Of a DNA stretch of 64,000 nucleotides, positions 13,717 to 25,877 are shown one piece after another (the stretch's first letter is position 1; each line of letters opens with the position of its first letter). The notes below the pieces were generated by a model. That model saw only the letters and a list, made by a program, of their open reading frames with translations, was not told where the DNA came from and did not search any database. This stretch comes from Nocardia bovistercoris. GTDB taxonomy: Bacteria; Actinomycetota; Actinomycetes; Mycobacteriales; Mycobacteriaceae. Location of the stretch: contig NZ_JADMLG010000005.1 in NCBI RefSeq assembly GCF_015674855.1, positions 1 to 64,000 on the forward strand, in the 5' to 3' direction. Both the position numbers and the translations under genes were made by a program.

Positions 13717-14598
13717 TCAGCGCGGGGTGGTGCGGGTCGCGGCCACGAAACGTGGTTTACCCGCCAGATCGGGATGTTCGACGACGTCCGAGTACTCGCC
13801 GTTCTTGCCGAGCAGCGCGGCCAGTTCGGAACCGTTGGAATCGTCGTGCTCGACCGCCACCGCGCCGCCGGGGCGCAGCAGGCGGGTCACCACGGGGAGC
13901 ATGCCGCGCACCACGTCGAGCCCGTCCGCGCCGCCGAACAACGCCCGGCGCGGATCGTGGTCGATGACCTCGGGATCCAGCGGAGTCCCCTCGGGAATGT
14001 AGGGGGGATTGCTGACCACCACGTCGACGCGCCCGTTCAGATCGGTGAGCAGCTCCGGGTCGGTGGCGTCGTCGGCGTGCAGGACTATCGGAGTGTCGCC
14101 GTCGGCTATGCGGTCGTCGGCATTGCGCCGCGCCCACGTCAGCGCGTCGGGGTCCACCTCGACCGCGTGCACCTCGGCGTCGGGCCTCGCGTGCGCGACC
14201 GCGAGCGCGAGCGCGCCGGAACCGGTGCACAGGTCGACCACGATCGGACGGTGATCGTGCGGCAGGGTCTCCAGGAAGGCCAGCGTCCACGCGAAGAGCA
14301 GTTCGGTTTCCGGTCGCGGGACGAAGACGCCTGGACCGACCGCGAGATCGATCTCCCCCATCGCCGCGACCCCGGTCAGATGCTGCAGCGGGATGCGGCG
14401 AGCACGGCGGGCCACCAGGTCGCGGTACCGCTCGAGCAGTTCGGGTTCGACCAGCGGCACCAGCGCCAACCGGGTGCGCTGCACGCCGAGCAGATGGGCC
14501 GCGAGTTCTTCGGCGTCGTAGCGCGGACTGCGCACACCGGCTCGGTCAAGTACCTCGGCCGCCTCGTTGATGGCAGGTCGCAGCGCGATACGTGTCAT
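13717..14598 (-). CDS. prmC: peptide chain release factor N5-glutamine methyltransferase PrmC
   Basis: SAM-dependent enzyme that methylates the glutamine of the GGQ motif in release factors. From ATG at 14598 (MTRIALRPAINEAAEVL) the product has 293 residues. It has the N-terminal helical domain, the SAM-binding VDLCTGSGALALAVA and the catalytic NPPYIPE motif typical of HemK/PrmC. Longer upstream frame lacks similarity. It is immediately downstream of prfA, whose product is its substrate; the two are separated by about 120 bases and are probably cotranscribed. Confidence 0.95.
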   Translation of the reverse strand: MTRIALRPAINEAAEVLDRAGVRSPRYDAEELAAHLLGVQRTRLALVPLVEPELLERYRDLVARRARRIPLQHLTGVAAMGEIDLAVGPGVFVPRPETELLFAWTLAFLETLPHDHRPIVVDLCTGSGALALAVAHARPDAEVHAVEVDPDALTWARRNADDRIADGDTPIVLHADDATDPELLTDLNGRVDVVVSNPPYIPEGTPLDPEVIDHDPRRALFGGADGLDVVRGMLPVVTRLLRPGGAVAVEHDDSNGSELAALLGKNGEYSDVVEHPDLAGKPRFVAATRTTPR

Positions 14599-14718
14599 CG
14601 CCGACACCCCCGTCTTCCTACTCGCCTCGAACAGCGCGCGGGAACTCCGCGTGCGGGAACTCACAGACCACTGTGCCCGATCCACGCGCGGCGCACCTGC
14701 CACTTCCCGGAACACCGG

Positions 14719-15804
14719 TCACTCGGCGGCCATCCGCGCCTCGCGATCGGCCTTGGCCAACGCGTCGAGCACGGCGTCGAGGTCGCCGCCGAGGACGGTG
14801 TCCAGATTGTGGGCCTTGAAGCCGATGCGGTGATCGGCGATGCGATTCTCCGGGAAGTTGTAAGTGCGGATGCGTTCGGAGCGGTCAACCGTTCGGATCT
14901 GGCTCGCGCGCCCCGCCGCGGCTTCCTGATCGGCCTGCTCCTCGGCCAGCGCCTGCAGCCGGGCCGCGAGCACCTGCATCGCGCGCGCCTTGTTCTGCAG
15001 CTGCGAGCGCTCGTTCTGGCAGGTCACCACGATGCCGGAGGGCAGATGGGTGATGCGGACCGCGGAGTCGGTGGTGTTGACGCCCTGACCGCCCTTGCCC
15101 GAGGACCGGTACACGTCGATGCGCAGATCGGACTCGTCGATCTGTACCTGCTCGACCTCGTCCGGTTCCGGATAGATCAGCACGCCCGCCGCCGAGGTGT
15201 GGATGCGTCCCTGCGATTCGGTGACCGGAACCCGCTGCACCCGGTGCACGCCGCCTTCGAACTTCAATCGCGACCACACCCCGTCGCGGGTGGCGTCGCG
15301 GCTCTTGATCGAGATCGTCGCGTCCTTGTAGCCGCCGAGATCGGATTCGGTCACGCCGAGGATCTCGACCTTCCACCCGTGCCGCTCGGCGTATCGGATG
15401 TACATGCGGGCCAGGTCGGCGGCGAACAGCGCCGACTCCTCGCCGCCCTCACCGGATTTCACCTCGAGCACGACATCGTCGCCGTCGTGCGGGTCGCGCG
15501 GGGCGAGCAGGTCGGCCAGCGTCTGTTCGAGTTCGGCGAATCGCTCGCGGAGTTCGGGGATCTCGGCGGCGAAACTCGCGTCGTCGGCGGCCAGTTCCTC
15601 GGCCGCGGCCAGATCCTCGCGCGCGGTGCGCAGCTTCGTGTAGGTGGCCATGATCGGCGCGAGTTCGGCGAATCGCTTGCCGACGCGGCGCGCGGCGCCC
15701 GGATCGTTGTGCAGCGCCGGATCGGCGAGCTGCGTCTCCAGCCCCGCGTGCTCGGCCAGAATGTCGTCGATCGCGGACGGCTGTGACATCGCGGACGGGG
15801 TCAT
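14719..15804 (-). CDS. prfA: peptide chain release factor 1
   Basis: Recognises UAA and UAG and triggers peptide release on the ribosome. The 361-residue product contains the GGQ motif in [18 protein letters not shown] (about residue 235). The N-terminal helical domain and the [15 protein letters not shown] stretch of class I factors are present. ATG at 15804 has GAGAGG nine bases upstream. The rpmE terminator at 15860-15899 lies just upstream, so prfA probably has its own promoter in the roughly 55 bases left, or depends on read-through. Confidence 0.97.
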   Translation of the reverse strand: MTPSAMSQPSAIDDILAEHAGLETQLADPALHNDPGAARRVGKRFAELAPIMATYTKLRTAREDLAAAEELAADDASFAAEIPELRERFAELEQTLADLLAPRDPHDGDDVVLEVKSGEGGEESALFAADLARMYIRYAERHGWKVEILGVTESDLGGYKDATISIKSRDATRDGVWSRLKFEGGVHRVQRVPVTESQGRIHTSAAGVLIYPEPDEVEQVQIDESDLRIDVYRSSGKGGQGVNTTDSAVRITHLPSGIVVTCQNERSQLQNKARAMQVLAARLQALAEEQADQEAAAGRASQIRTVDRSERIRTYNFPENRIADHRIGFKAHNLDTVLGGDLDAVLDALAKADREARMAAE

Positions 15805-15859
15805 GGTGTTGGTCCTCTCGAAATGGATACCGCGTCGAAAGCGAACGCTCCGTAGAACG

Positions 15860-15899
15860 CACCGACGCCCGGCCTGCTGTGCAGAACCGGGCGTCGGTG
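15860..15899 (-). terminator. rpmE terminator hairpin
   Basis: CACCGACGCCCGG (15860-15872) pairs perfectly over 13 bp with CCGGGCGTCGGTG (15887-15899) across a 14-base loop, seven bases after the rpmE stop. It separates rpmE from prfA. Confidence 0.75.
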
Positions 15900-15905
15900 A
15901 GGAAG

Positions 15906-16136
15906 CTACTTGGCGTCGGCCTTCTTGCCCGCGCGCTTGCCGTAGCGAGCCTCGAAGCGGGCCACGCGACCACCGGTGTCGAGGATCTTCTGCTTGCCGG
16001 TGTAGAACGGGTGGCACTGCGAGCAGACCTCGACGGTGATGTGTCCCGACTCCTTGGTGCTGCGGGTCTGGAAGGTATTGCCGCAACCGCAGACGACGGT
16101 GGTGTCGACGTAGGTCGGGTGGATTCCTGCCTTCAT
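15906..16136 (-). CDS. rpmE: 50S ribosomal protein L31 (zinc-binding form)
   Basis: Large-subunit ribosomal protein that bridges the central protuberance and the 30S head. The 76-residue product has the zinc ligands CGCG and CSQC, so it is the zinc-containing paralogue rather than the zinc-free form induced in starvation. ATG at 16136 has GAGAGG upstream. A strong terminator follows. The position between rho and prfA is conserved in actinobacteria. Confidence 0.97.
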   Translation of the reverse strand: MKAGIHPTYVDTTVVCGCGNTFQTRSTKESGHITVEVCSQCHPFYTGKQKILDTGGRVARFEARYGKRAGKKADAK

Positions 16137-16423
16137 GGATGTCCTCTCGAGAATGGTCGCCGGGTCGCCCGAAGGCGTGAACCGGAACCGACTAGGCGGG
16201 ATTGCCTGCGGAACCGCAGACGCACGGCGAATCAGTATGCCAGAGCCGCCGTCACCTCCCAAAACGCCCTCGGGGCGGCGCTTGTTCCCGCCCGCCGCCG
16301 CGATATCGGGAATCGGACGGTCGGAATCGGGTAGTGCCTTACTCGGGAATGCGTACAACCGTGTTCATAGAGTGGGTCGAGGAGGATGCACATCGGCGTG
16401 CCAGGACCGGAAAGGACCGCACC

Positions 16424-16795
16424 GTGAACAGCCGGATCGCCGCGGCGACACTGATCTTGCTCCTGCTCGCCGTCACGGCGGGCGCATTCGCCATGCCCGA
16501 TCACCGCGCCGACACCGCCTCCGCCTACCGCACGGGATCCGGCTACGCGACCACCTCGGTGTACGAGACCACGGAGACGGTCGTCGCCGACGCCGGACGC
16601 CGGACGCCGGGCGCCACGGTGGTCGGACCGACCGCGATCATCATCGCCGGACTCGTAGCGGGCGCGGCGGCGATCGGCCTGTTCTTCTTCTCCCCCGCGC
16701 CGCTGCCCAGGCCCGCCGAAACGAGAACGGGGGCTCCGTCGGAACGGAACCCCCGTGCTCTCACTCGTCGAGTGCGCCCGGTGCGGTCTTGCTGA
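16424..16795 (+). CDS. hypothetical protein with two membrane segments
   Basis: An unrecognised 123-residue protein starting at GTG 16424 with GGAAAGGA seven bases upstream. It has an N-terminal hydrophobic segment (residues about 4-22) ending in AFAMPD, compatible with a signal peptide or anchor. A Thr/Tyr/Val-rich stretch follows, then a second membrane helix (TAIIIAGLVAGAAAIGLFFF) and a basic tail. Its last 35 bases overlap the rho coding end in convergent orientation and the frame runs through the rho terminator hairpin. That makes the exact C terminus, and perhaps the gene itself, uncertain. Confidence 0.5.
   Translation: MNSRIAAATLILLLLAVTAGAFAMPDHRADTASAYRTGSGYATTSVYETTETVVADAGRRTPGATVVGPTAIIIAGLVAGAAAIGLFFFSPAPLPRPAETRTGAPSERNPRALTRRVRPVRSC
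16727..16756 (-). terminator. rho gene terminator
   Basis: ACGGGGG-c-TCCGT and ACGGA-a-CCCCCGT form a 12-bp stem with one mismatch and loop CGGA just past the rho stop (16761). On the rho strand it is followed by TCTCGTTTC, a weak T-rich tail. Confidence 0.75.
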
Positions 16796-18887
16796 CCTGC
16801 ATGAGGAACTCGAGGTTGTTCTTCGACTTCTTCAAACGGTCGATCAGCAGGTCGATCGCCTGATGTGAATCCAGGCCGGACAGCACGCGCCGCAGCTTGT
16901 GCAGCACCGCCGCCTCGTCCGGGTTGAGCAGCAGCTCGTCCTTGCGGGTGCCGGACGGATTGACGTCAACCGCCGGGAACACGCGCCGCTCGGCGATCTT
17001 GCGGTCGAGTTTGAGCTCGGCGTTGCCGGTGCCCTTGAACTCCTCGAAGATCACCGTGTCACCGGTCGAGCCGGTCTCGACCATCGCGGTGGCGATGATC
17101 GTCAGCGAGCCGCCGTTCTCGATATTGCGCGCCGCGCCGAGGAACCGCTTGGGCGGGTACAGCGCGGTCGAGTCGACACCACCGGAGAGAATGCGACCCG
17201 AGGCGGGCGAGGAGTTGTTGTACGCGCGGCCGAGACGGGTGATCGAGTCGAGCAGAACCACAACGTCTTTGCCCATTTCCACCAGGCGCTTGGCGCGCTC
17301 GATGGCCAACTCCGCGACCGAGGTGTGATCCGACGGCGGGCGGTCGAAGGTCGAGGCGATGACCTCGCCCTTCACCGAACGCTGCATGTCGGTGACCTCT
17401 TCGGGACGTTCGTCGACCAGCACGACCATGAGGTAGCACTCGGGGTTGTTGGTCGCGATCGCGTTCGCGATGTCCTGCATGATCGTGGTCTTACCGGCCT
17501 TGGGCGGCGACACGATCAGCGCGCGCTGCCCCTTGCCGATCGGCATGATCAGGTCGATGACCCTGGTGGTCAGCTTGTTCGGCTGGGTCTCCAGGCGCAG
17601 GCGCTGATTCGGGTACAGCGGTGTCAGCTTGCTGAACTCGGGCCGCCGCCGCGCCGCGTCGACATCGCCGCCGTTGACGGTGTCGAGGCGAACCAGCGGA
17701 TCGAACTTCTGCCGCTGATTGCCCTGCTCGCCGTCACGCGGCGCGCGCACCGCGCCGGTGATCGCGTCACCGCGGCGCAGGCCGTTCTTGCGGACCAGGT
17801 TCATCGAGACGTACACATCGTTCGGCCCTGCGAGGTACCCGGAGGTGCGCACGAAGGCGTAGTTGTCGAGCACGTCGAGAATGCCCGCGACCGGCTGCAG
17901 GACGTCGTCCTCGCGGATCTCGAGCTCGCGCGCCTCACCGCCGGTGGCGCCGCCCTCGCGGTCCCGGCCGCGACGGCGCTCACGGAAACGGCGACCGCGA
18001 CGTCCGCGTCCGCCCTCTTCGTCGTCGCCGCCGCGGCCGTCACCGCGGGCGTCACCGCCGCGGGTGTCGCCGCGACCCGCGTCGCCGCGCCCGCCGCTGC
18101 CGTTCTGGTTGCGATCGGCCTGATCCCGACCACCCTGATCCCGACCACCCTGGCCGCGCTCACCTTGATTGCGCTCACCCTGGTTGCGATCCTGATTGCG
18201 GTCGCCCTGGTTGCGGTCGCGCCGACGCTCGCCCTGTTCGGCGTCCTGCTTCGGCTCCTCGGCACGGGTCTCGGGCTGGGCGGCTTCGGTGGCCGCGCCG
18301 CGCGCCTGATCCCGACCGCGGCGCTGACGGCCGCGACCGCGCTGAGCCGGTTCCCGACCGGAATCCTCCGCGGTTTCGGCAGCGGGCGCCTCGGCCTGAG
18401 CCGATTCCGAACGCGTCGATTTCGAGGGCGCGGAATCGGCGGCCTTCGGCGCCTCCTCCTTCGCCGGAGCGGCTTCTTTCACCGGAGCGACGGACTTCGC
18501 CGGAGCGGACTTCGCGGGCGCGGCGGCTTTGGCGGCGGGCTCCACATCGAGCGTGCCCTGTTCGGCCTTACCGCTTCTCGCCGACTCACCACCGCTGCGC
18601 GCCGATTCACCGCGAGCGGGCTTCTCCGCCGTCTTCGCGGGCTTTCCGGCCTGATTCTCTTTGATGGCGGCGATGAGATCGCCCTTGCGCATTCCGGAGG
18701 TGCCTCGGATACCGAGCTCTCCAGCGAGCGCGCGCAGTTGCGGCAACAGCATTCCAGTCAGCCCCGATCGTGCGACGTCGGTTTGTTCGCTCATCTTCGA
18801 AATCTGTCCGGAGTCACTTTCGCGGCCGCCCGAGGAATTCGGGTCGGAATCCACCCCTGGGGTCGCGAGCAGGTCCGTATCTGTCAC
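16761..18887 (-). CDS. rho: transcription termination factor Rho
   Basis: Hexameric RNA helicase that ends transcription of untranslated RNA. From GTG at 18887, with GGAAAGGA upstream, the product has 708 residues, far longer than the 419 of E. coli. Order: SAP-like N-terminal region (GLTGMLLPQLRALAGELGI); an Ala/Lys/Pro/Glu-rich stretch; an Arg/Gly/Asn/Gln/Asp-rich low-complexity block (about residues 200-310) with GERNQ/GDRNQ-like repeats; the cold-shock-like RNA-binding domain; and the ATPase with PPKAGKTT and VLVDERPEEV. Such inserts are usual in actinobacterial Rho, add RNA affinity and can drive condensate formation. The C-terminal core is complete. Confidence 0.97.
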   Translation of the reverse strand: MTDTDLLATPGVDSDPNSSGGRESDSGQISKMSEQTDVARSGLTGMLLPQLRALAGELGIRGTSGMRKGDLIAAIKENQAGKPAKTAEKPARGESARSGGESARSGKAEQGTLDVEPAAKAAAPAKSAPAKSVAPVKEAAPAKEEAPKAADSAPSKSTRSESAQAEAPAAETAEDSGREPAQRGRGRQRRGRDQARGAATEAAQPETRAEEPKQDAEQGERRRDRNQGDRNQDRNQGERNQGERGQGGRDQGGRDQADRNQNGSGGRGDAGRGDTRGGDARGDGRGGDDEEGGRGRRGRRFRERRRGRDREGGATGGEARELEIREDDVLQPVAGILDVLDNYAFVRTSGYLAGPNDVYVSMNLVRKNGLRRGDAITGAVRAPRDGEQGNQRQKFDPLVRLDTVNGGDVDAARRRPEFSKLTPLYPNQRLRLETQPNKLTTRVIDLIMPIGKGQRALIVSPPKAGKTTIMQDIANAIATNNPECYLMVVLVDERPEEVTDMQRSVKGEVIASTFDRPPSDHTSVAELAIERAKRLVEMGKDVVVLLDSITRLGRAYNNSSPASGRILSGGVDSTALYPPKRFLGAARNIENGGSLTIIATAMVETGSTGDTVIFEEFKGTGNAELKLDRKIAERRVFPAVDVNPSGTRKDELLLNPDEAAVLHKLRRVLSGLDSHQAIDLLIDRLKKSKNNLEFLMQVSKTAPGALDE

Positions 18888-19195
18888 GGAAATCCTTTCC
18901 TTCCCTCGACTGCCGTGTGCTGATTCGAGGGTTCGTCCCGCAGTCCGGGCACCGTGCCGGACTCGGATGCCGTAAATCACCTGCCCCGCCGGACCGGCGG
19001 CTTCGCCACCGGATATGAAAGGTGGGAGAGATCATTCCAGTTGCGCAGCTACGCAGCACCCCCATGGCCTGGAGGCTCGAGCCTGGAGCCTGCTGGAGCG
19101 ATTGCCCTGATGAAGCACCGGCGTCTGATGCGCACGATGTACGGACTTGCCCAGGATAGCTGGCGACAGTCGAGGTCGGCAAGACGGACTCGCCG
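18888..19195. other. rho leader / thrB downstream gap
   Basis: About 308 bases without a gene between thrB and rho. It contains the perfect 12-bp palindrome AGGCTCGAGCCT (19073-19084) flanked by CTGGAG words that occur three times. It must hold the rho promoter and 5' leader; Rho commonly regulates itself through its leader, but no specific attenuator was identified. Confidence 0.45.
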
Positions 19196-21283
<2,088 letters not shown>

Positions 21284-21287
<4 letters not shown>

Positions 21288-22639
21288 TCCTCGGTGCCTT
21301 CCAATCTCAAGACGCTGGTGACGGATGTGACGGATGTCATCTCCGCGAGCGCGGCGACGGTGTCCGCGAGCGCCGACTCCATCGCGCAGTGCGTGACGAC
21401 GACCAGCCGCGCGCCCTCGCCGTGGCCTTCCTGGCGGACGGTGGAGATACTGACCCCGTGGTTGGCGAATTCGCCCGCCACCTTGGCCAGCACCCCCGGC
21501 ACGTCCTCCACCTGGAGATTCACGTGGTAGCGGGTCGGTGTATCGCCGATCGGCGCGATCGGTAGCTCAGCATAAACCGATTCACCCGGCGCGCGGCCAC
21601 CGAAGAATTTGTTCCTGGCCGCCATCACCAGATCGCCGAGCACCGCCGAGGCCGTCGGAGCCCCGCCCGCGCCCTGCCCGTAGAACATCAACCGGCCCGC
21701 GTTCTCGGCCTCGACGACCACCGCGTTGAACGCGCCGCTCACCGCGGCCAGCGGATGCCTGCGCGGAACGAGCGCCGGATACACCCGCACCGAGACGCGT
21801 TCCTTGCCGCCGTGCTCGCGCGCGGGCTCCCCCGGACCGGCGCCGACCCGCTCGCAGATGGCGAGCAGCTTCACGGTGCAGTCCAGCGCGGAGGCCGTCT
21901 CCAGGTCCTCGGCGGTGATCTTGGAAATGCCCTCGCGATACACGTCGGCGGCGGTCACGCGGGTGTGGAAGGCCAGCGACGCCAGGATGGCGGCCTTGGC
22001 CGCCGCGTCGTAACCCTCCACGTCGGCGGTCGGGTCGGCCTCCGCGTAACCGAGGCTGGTCGCCTCGGCCAGCGTCGCCGAATAGTCGGCGCCGGTCTCG
22101 TCCATCGCGGACAGGATGAAGTTGGTCGTGCCGTTGACGATGCCGACCACCCGGTCGACCCGGTCACCGGACAGCGACTGGATGAGCGGGCGGACCACCG
22201 GGATCGCGCCCGCGACGGCGGCCTCGAAATACAGGTCGGCGCGATGGTGTTCGGCGGCGGCCGCGAGTTCGCCGGTGTAGTCGGCGAGCAGGGCCTTGTT
22301 CGCGGTTACCACGGATTTGCCCGCATTCAGCGCGGCCAGGATCAGGCTGCGCGCCGGATCGATGCCGCCGATGACCTCGACGACCAGATCGACATCGTCG
22401 CGCGCCACCAGCGCGTGCGCGTCGGTGGTCAGCAGTTCGGCGGGCACGCCGCGATCGATGCTGCTGTCGCGCACCGCGATACCGCGCAGCAGCACCGGCG
22501 CGCCGACCCGCGAGCGCAGTTCGTCGGCGTGGTCGCGCAGGATGCGCACCACCTCGGTGCCGACATTGCCCATGCCGAGCACGGCGACCCCGATCGGGCG
22601 ATCGGTACCCCAAGGACCGTTCTTGGCGACATCGGTCAT
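21284..22639 (-). CDS. hom: homoserine dehydrogenase
   Basis: Reduces aspartate semialdehyde to homoserine, the branch point to threonine and methionine. The 451-residue product has the NAD(P)-binding [15 protein letters not shown] at residues about 18-32, the catalytic region with [12 protein letters not shown] and [19 protein letters not shown], and a C-terminal ACT domain ([20 protein letters not shown]) for feedback inhibition by threonine. It overlaps lysA by four bases upstream and thrC by four downstream. Confidence 0.97.
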
Positions 22640-24060
22640 GACTGTTGCACCTCCAGGCTCAGCAGATCGGCCACCGTTTCCCGACGCAGGATCAGCCGCG
22701 CCCGCCCGTCACGCACGGCGACCACGGCCGGGCGGGTGAGCTGGTTGTAGCGGCTCGACATCGAATAGCAGTACGCACCCGTCGCGGCCACCGCGATCAG
22801 GTCGCCCGGACCGACGTCGGCGGGCATCCAGGTGTCGCGGATCACGATATCGCCGCTCTCACAATGCTTTCCGACGACACGGGCGACCACGGGCCCGGCT
22901 TCGGACCCGCGCGAGACCAGGCGGCAGTCGTAGTCGGCCTGATACAGCGCGGGCCGGATGTTGTCGCTCATCCCACCGTCCACGCTGACGTAGCGCCTGC
23001 GCAGACCGCCGTCGAGGGACACATCCTTGATGGTGCCGACCTCGTAGAGGGTGATCGTGCCCGGACCCGCGATGGCGCGCCCCGGCTCGACGGCGATCTT
23101 CGGCGTCGGGAGTCCGGCGTAGGCCGCCTCCGCCTCGACCAGATCGCGCAGCTTGGCCGCGAACTCGGCCAGCGGCGGCGGATCGTCGTTAGGCAGGTAT
23201 GAGATGCCAAGTCCCCCACCGAGATCCAACGTCGCGATCTGCGCGGTGCGCTCGACGCCGAATTTGTCGATGGCGTCGCGCAGCAGCCCGAGCATCCGCC
23301 GCGCGGCGATCTCGAACCCGTCGATCTCGAAGATCTGCGAACCGATGTGACTGTGCAGGCCGACCAGACGCAGATTCTTCGCCTCGAAGACCAGCGCCAG
23401 CGCTTCCATCGCATCGCCGCCCGCGATCGAGAAGCCGAACTTCTGATCCTCATGTGCGGTCGAAATGTATTCGTGCGTATGGGCTTCCACGCCCACCGTG
23501 ACGCGGACCAGGACATCCTGCACCACGCCCGCGCGACCGGCGACGGCTTCCAGTCGCTCGATCTCGATCAGCGAGTCGACCACGACGTGACCGACACCGG
23601 CCGACACCGCGGTCTCCAACTCGGCGACCGATTTATTGTTGCCGTGCAACGCGATTCGCTCGGCCGGAAAACCCGCGTGCAGCGCGACGGCCAGCTCGCC
23701 GCCGGAACAGACATCGAGGGAAAGCCCCTCGTCCCTGATCCACCGGGCGATCTCACCGCACAGGAACGCCTTGGACGCGTAGTGCACCCGCGCGTTCGGA
23801 CCGAACGCGCTCACCATATCGCGGCAGCGGGAACGGAAATCGTCCTCGTCGACCACGAACAGCGGCGTGCCGAACTCCTCGGCCAGCCGCTCGACCGAAA
23901 CGCCCGCCAGCCGGACCGCGCCGTCCGCGTCGCGGGATGCGTTGCGGGGCCACACATTCGCGGGCAGATCGATCATCGCACTCGAATCCGACGGCCGCTG
24001 TGGCAGATTCGGGGCGTGCGGGATCTCGGCGTGCCGCGGACCCGCCGGATGCGCGCTCAT
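22636..24060 (-). CDS. lysA: diaminopimelate decarboxylase
   Basis: PLP enzyme making lysine from meso-diaminopimelate. The 474-residue product has the PLP lysine in [13 protein letters not shown], the HIGSQI segment, and the substrate and PLP phosphate sites GGGLGISY and [11 protein letters not shown]. The active-site cysteine is in HCESGDI. ATG at 24060 has GAGGGGG four bases upstream; the first 30 residues are a variable extension. First gene of the lysA-hom-thrC-thrB operon, 64 bases after argS. Confidence 0.97.
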   Translation of the reverse strand: MSAHPAGPRHAEIPHAPNLPQRPSDSSAMIDLPANVWPRNASRDADGAVRLAGVSVERLAEEFGTPLFVVDEDDFRSRCRDMVSAFGPNARVHYASKAFLCGEIARWIRDEGLSLDVCSGGELAVALHAGFPAERIALHGNNKSVAELETAVSAGVGHVVVDSLIEIERLEAVAGRAGVVQDVLVRVTVGVEAHTHEYISTAHEDQKFGFSIAGGDAMEALALVFEAKNLRLVGLHSHIGSQIFEIDGFEIAARRMLGLLRDAIDKFGVERTAQIATLDLGGGLGISYLPNDDPPPLAEFAAKLRDLVEAEAAYAGLPTPKIAVEPGRAIAGPGTITLYEVGTIKDVSLDGGLRRRYVSVDGGMSDNIRPALYQADYDCRLVSRGSEAGPVVARVVGKHCESGDIVIRDTWMPADVGPGDLIAVAATGAYCYSMSSRYNQLTRPAVVAVRDGRARLILRRETVADLLSLEVQQS

Positions 24061-24124
24061 GATCCCCCCTCGCTGCACTCGCTCACTGAGGCTCCCTTCC
24101 TTCGGTTCCGTGCACTCTCGGCGT

Positions 24125-25783
24125 TCACATGCGCTCCGGTGCGCCGACCCCGAGCAGCCCGAGGCCGTTGGCGAGCACCTGCCTGGTCGCCTTGACCAGT
24201 TCGAGCCGGGCGGCGTTGAGGGCGGTGACCGGCTCGTCACCGCGCGGCAGCACGCGCATCTCGTCATCGGACTGGAACGGGTGATACGCGCCCGCCAACT
24301 CCTCCAGGTACCGCACCACCCGATGCGGTTCGCGCATCTCGGCGGCGGTCGCGACGACCCGGGGGTACTCCCCGAGGGTCCTGATCAGCTCACCCTCGCG
24401 ATCGGCGGACATCAGACCGAAATCCGGTGTGACCGAAGCGAAGTCGAACGCCGCGGCATTGTCGGCGATCCGGCAGGTGCGCGCGTGTGCATACTGCACG
24501 TAATAGATCGGATTCTCGTTGTTCTGCTTGGTCCACAGGTCGAGATCGATATCGATCGTGGAATTCACCGAGGACCGGACCAGCGAATACCGCGCGGCGT
24601 CGACGCCGATGACCTCCACCAGATCGTCGAGGGTCACCACGGTGCCCGCACGCTTGCTCATCCGCACCGCGGCGCCGTCCTTGACCAGATTCACCATCTG
24701 ACCGATCAGCACCTCGACGGTGTCGGGATCGTCGCCGAACGCGGCGGCGGCGGCCTTCAACCTGCCGATGTAGCCGTGATGGTCGGCGCCGAGCATGTAG
24801 ATGCACAGGTCGAAACCGCGGGCGCGCTTGTCCTGGAAGTAGGCGATGTCACCGGCGATATAGGCGGAACTGCCGTCGCTCTTGATGACCACGCGGTCCT
24901 TGTCGTCACCGTATTCGGTGCTCGCGATCCACCACGCGCCGTCCTTCTCGTACAGGTTGCCCGAACCCTTCAACTCCGACACCGCCCGCTCGACCGCGCC
25001 GGACGCGAACAGCGAACTCTCGTTGAAGTAGACGTCGAAATCGGTGCCGAAATCGTGCAGCGTCTGCTTGATGTGGGCGAACATCAGCTCGACGCCCTCG
25101 CGCCGGAACACCTCGTGCCGCTGCGCCTCGGGCAAGCCGACCGCTTCGGGATGGTTCGCCACCACCGTCGCGGCGATCTCGCCGATGTAGGCGCCCGCGT
25201 ACCCGTCGTCGGGGGTCGGCGCGCCGGTGGCCGCGGCGACCAGGGAATTGGCGAAGCGGTCGATCTGCGCGCCGTTGTCGTTGAAGTAGTACTCGCGGGT
25301 GACCTCCGCGCCCTGCGCGCTGAGGATGCGACCGAGCGCGTCGCCGACCGATGCCCACCTGGTGCCGCCGAGATGGATCGGACCCGTCGGATTCGCCGAG
25401 ACGAACTCCAGGTTGATCCTGGTTCCGCGCAGCGCGTCGGCGGTGCCGTAGGACACGCCCGAGGCCAGCACGCCGGTGACGATGGCGCCCTGCGCCGCGG
25501 CGGCGAGCCGGATGTTCAGGAAGCCGGGCCCCGCCACGTCGGCGGAGTCGATCCCGTCGGCGTCGGCCAGCGCCTCGGCCAGCCAGCCCGCGAGCTCCCG
25601 CGGATTGGCGCCCGCCTTCTTCCCGACCTGAAGCGCTACATTGGTGGCGTAGTCGCCGTGTTCCGGATTACGCGGACGCTCGACCGTGACCTCGGCGGGA
25701 AGGACCTCCGGGTCCAGTCCACGTTCGACGAGCACCTTCGCCGCGGTCGCGCGGAGGAGATCTGCAAGGTCAGCTGGAGTCAC
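24125..25783 (-). CDS. argS: arginyl-tRNA synthetase
   Basis: Class I synthetase charging tRNA-Arg. The 552-residue product has the N-terminal add-1 domain that reads the D-loop, the HIGH variant in [14 protein letters not shown], the KMSKS equivalent [12 protein letters not shown], and the C-terminal DALR anticodon-binding domain ending [10 protein letters not shown]. All expected modules are intact. A tRNA-Arg(CCG) gene lies less than 2 kb away on the plus strand, as in mycobacteria. It is divergent from the DUF3105 gene, with a 94-base shared promoter region. Confidence 0.97.
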   Translation of the reverse strand: MTPADLADLLRATAAKVLVERGLDPEVLPAEVTVERPRNPEHGDYATNVALQVGKKAGANPRELAGWLAEALADADGIDSADVAGPGFLNIRLAAAAQGAIVTGVLASGVSYGTADALRGTRINLEFVSANPTGPIHLGGTRWASVGDALGRILSAQGAEVTREYYFNDNGAQIDRFANSLVAAATGAPTPDDGYAGAYIGEIAATVVANHPEAVGLPEAQRHEVFRREGVELMFAHIKQTLHDFGTDFDVYFNESSLFASGAVERAVSELKGSGNLYEKDGAWWIASTEYGDDKDRVVIKSDGSSAYIAGDIAYFQDKRARGFDLCIYMLGADHHGYIGRLKAAAAAFGDDPDTVEVLIGQMVNLVKDGAAVRMSKRAGTVVTLDDLVEVIGVDAARYSLVRSSVNSTIDIDLDLWTKQNNENPIYYVQYAHARTCRIADNAAAFDFASVTPDFGLMSADREGELIRTLGEYPRVVATAAEMREPHRVVRYLEELAGAYHPFQSDDEMRVLPRGDEPVTALNAARLELVKATRQVLANGLGLLGVGAPERM

Positions 25784-25877
25784 GAGTCTCTATCCTATGG
25801 TCTGGGCAGGTGAACACCTTCGGGCGGGCACCACGCAGGACAGCGCAATCACCACGTCGAGAGAGCACATACGAGCG

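Noticed and set aside
16899..18923. 674-residue plus-strand frame opposite rho
   Set aside because: Shadow of the repetitive Arg/Gly-rich rho coding region; the hydrophobic Ala/Leu/Thr runs arise from the complementary low-complexity codons.
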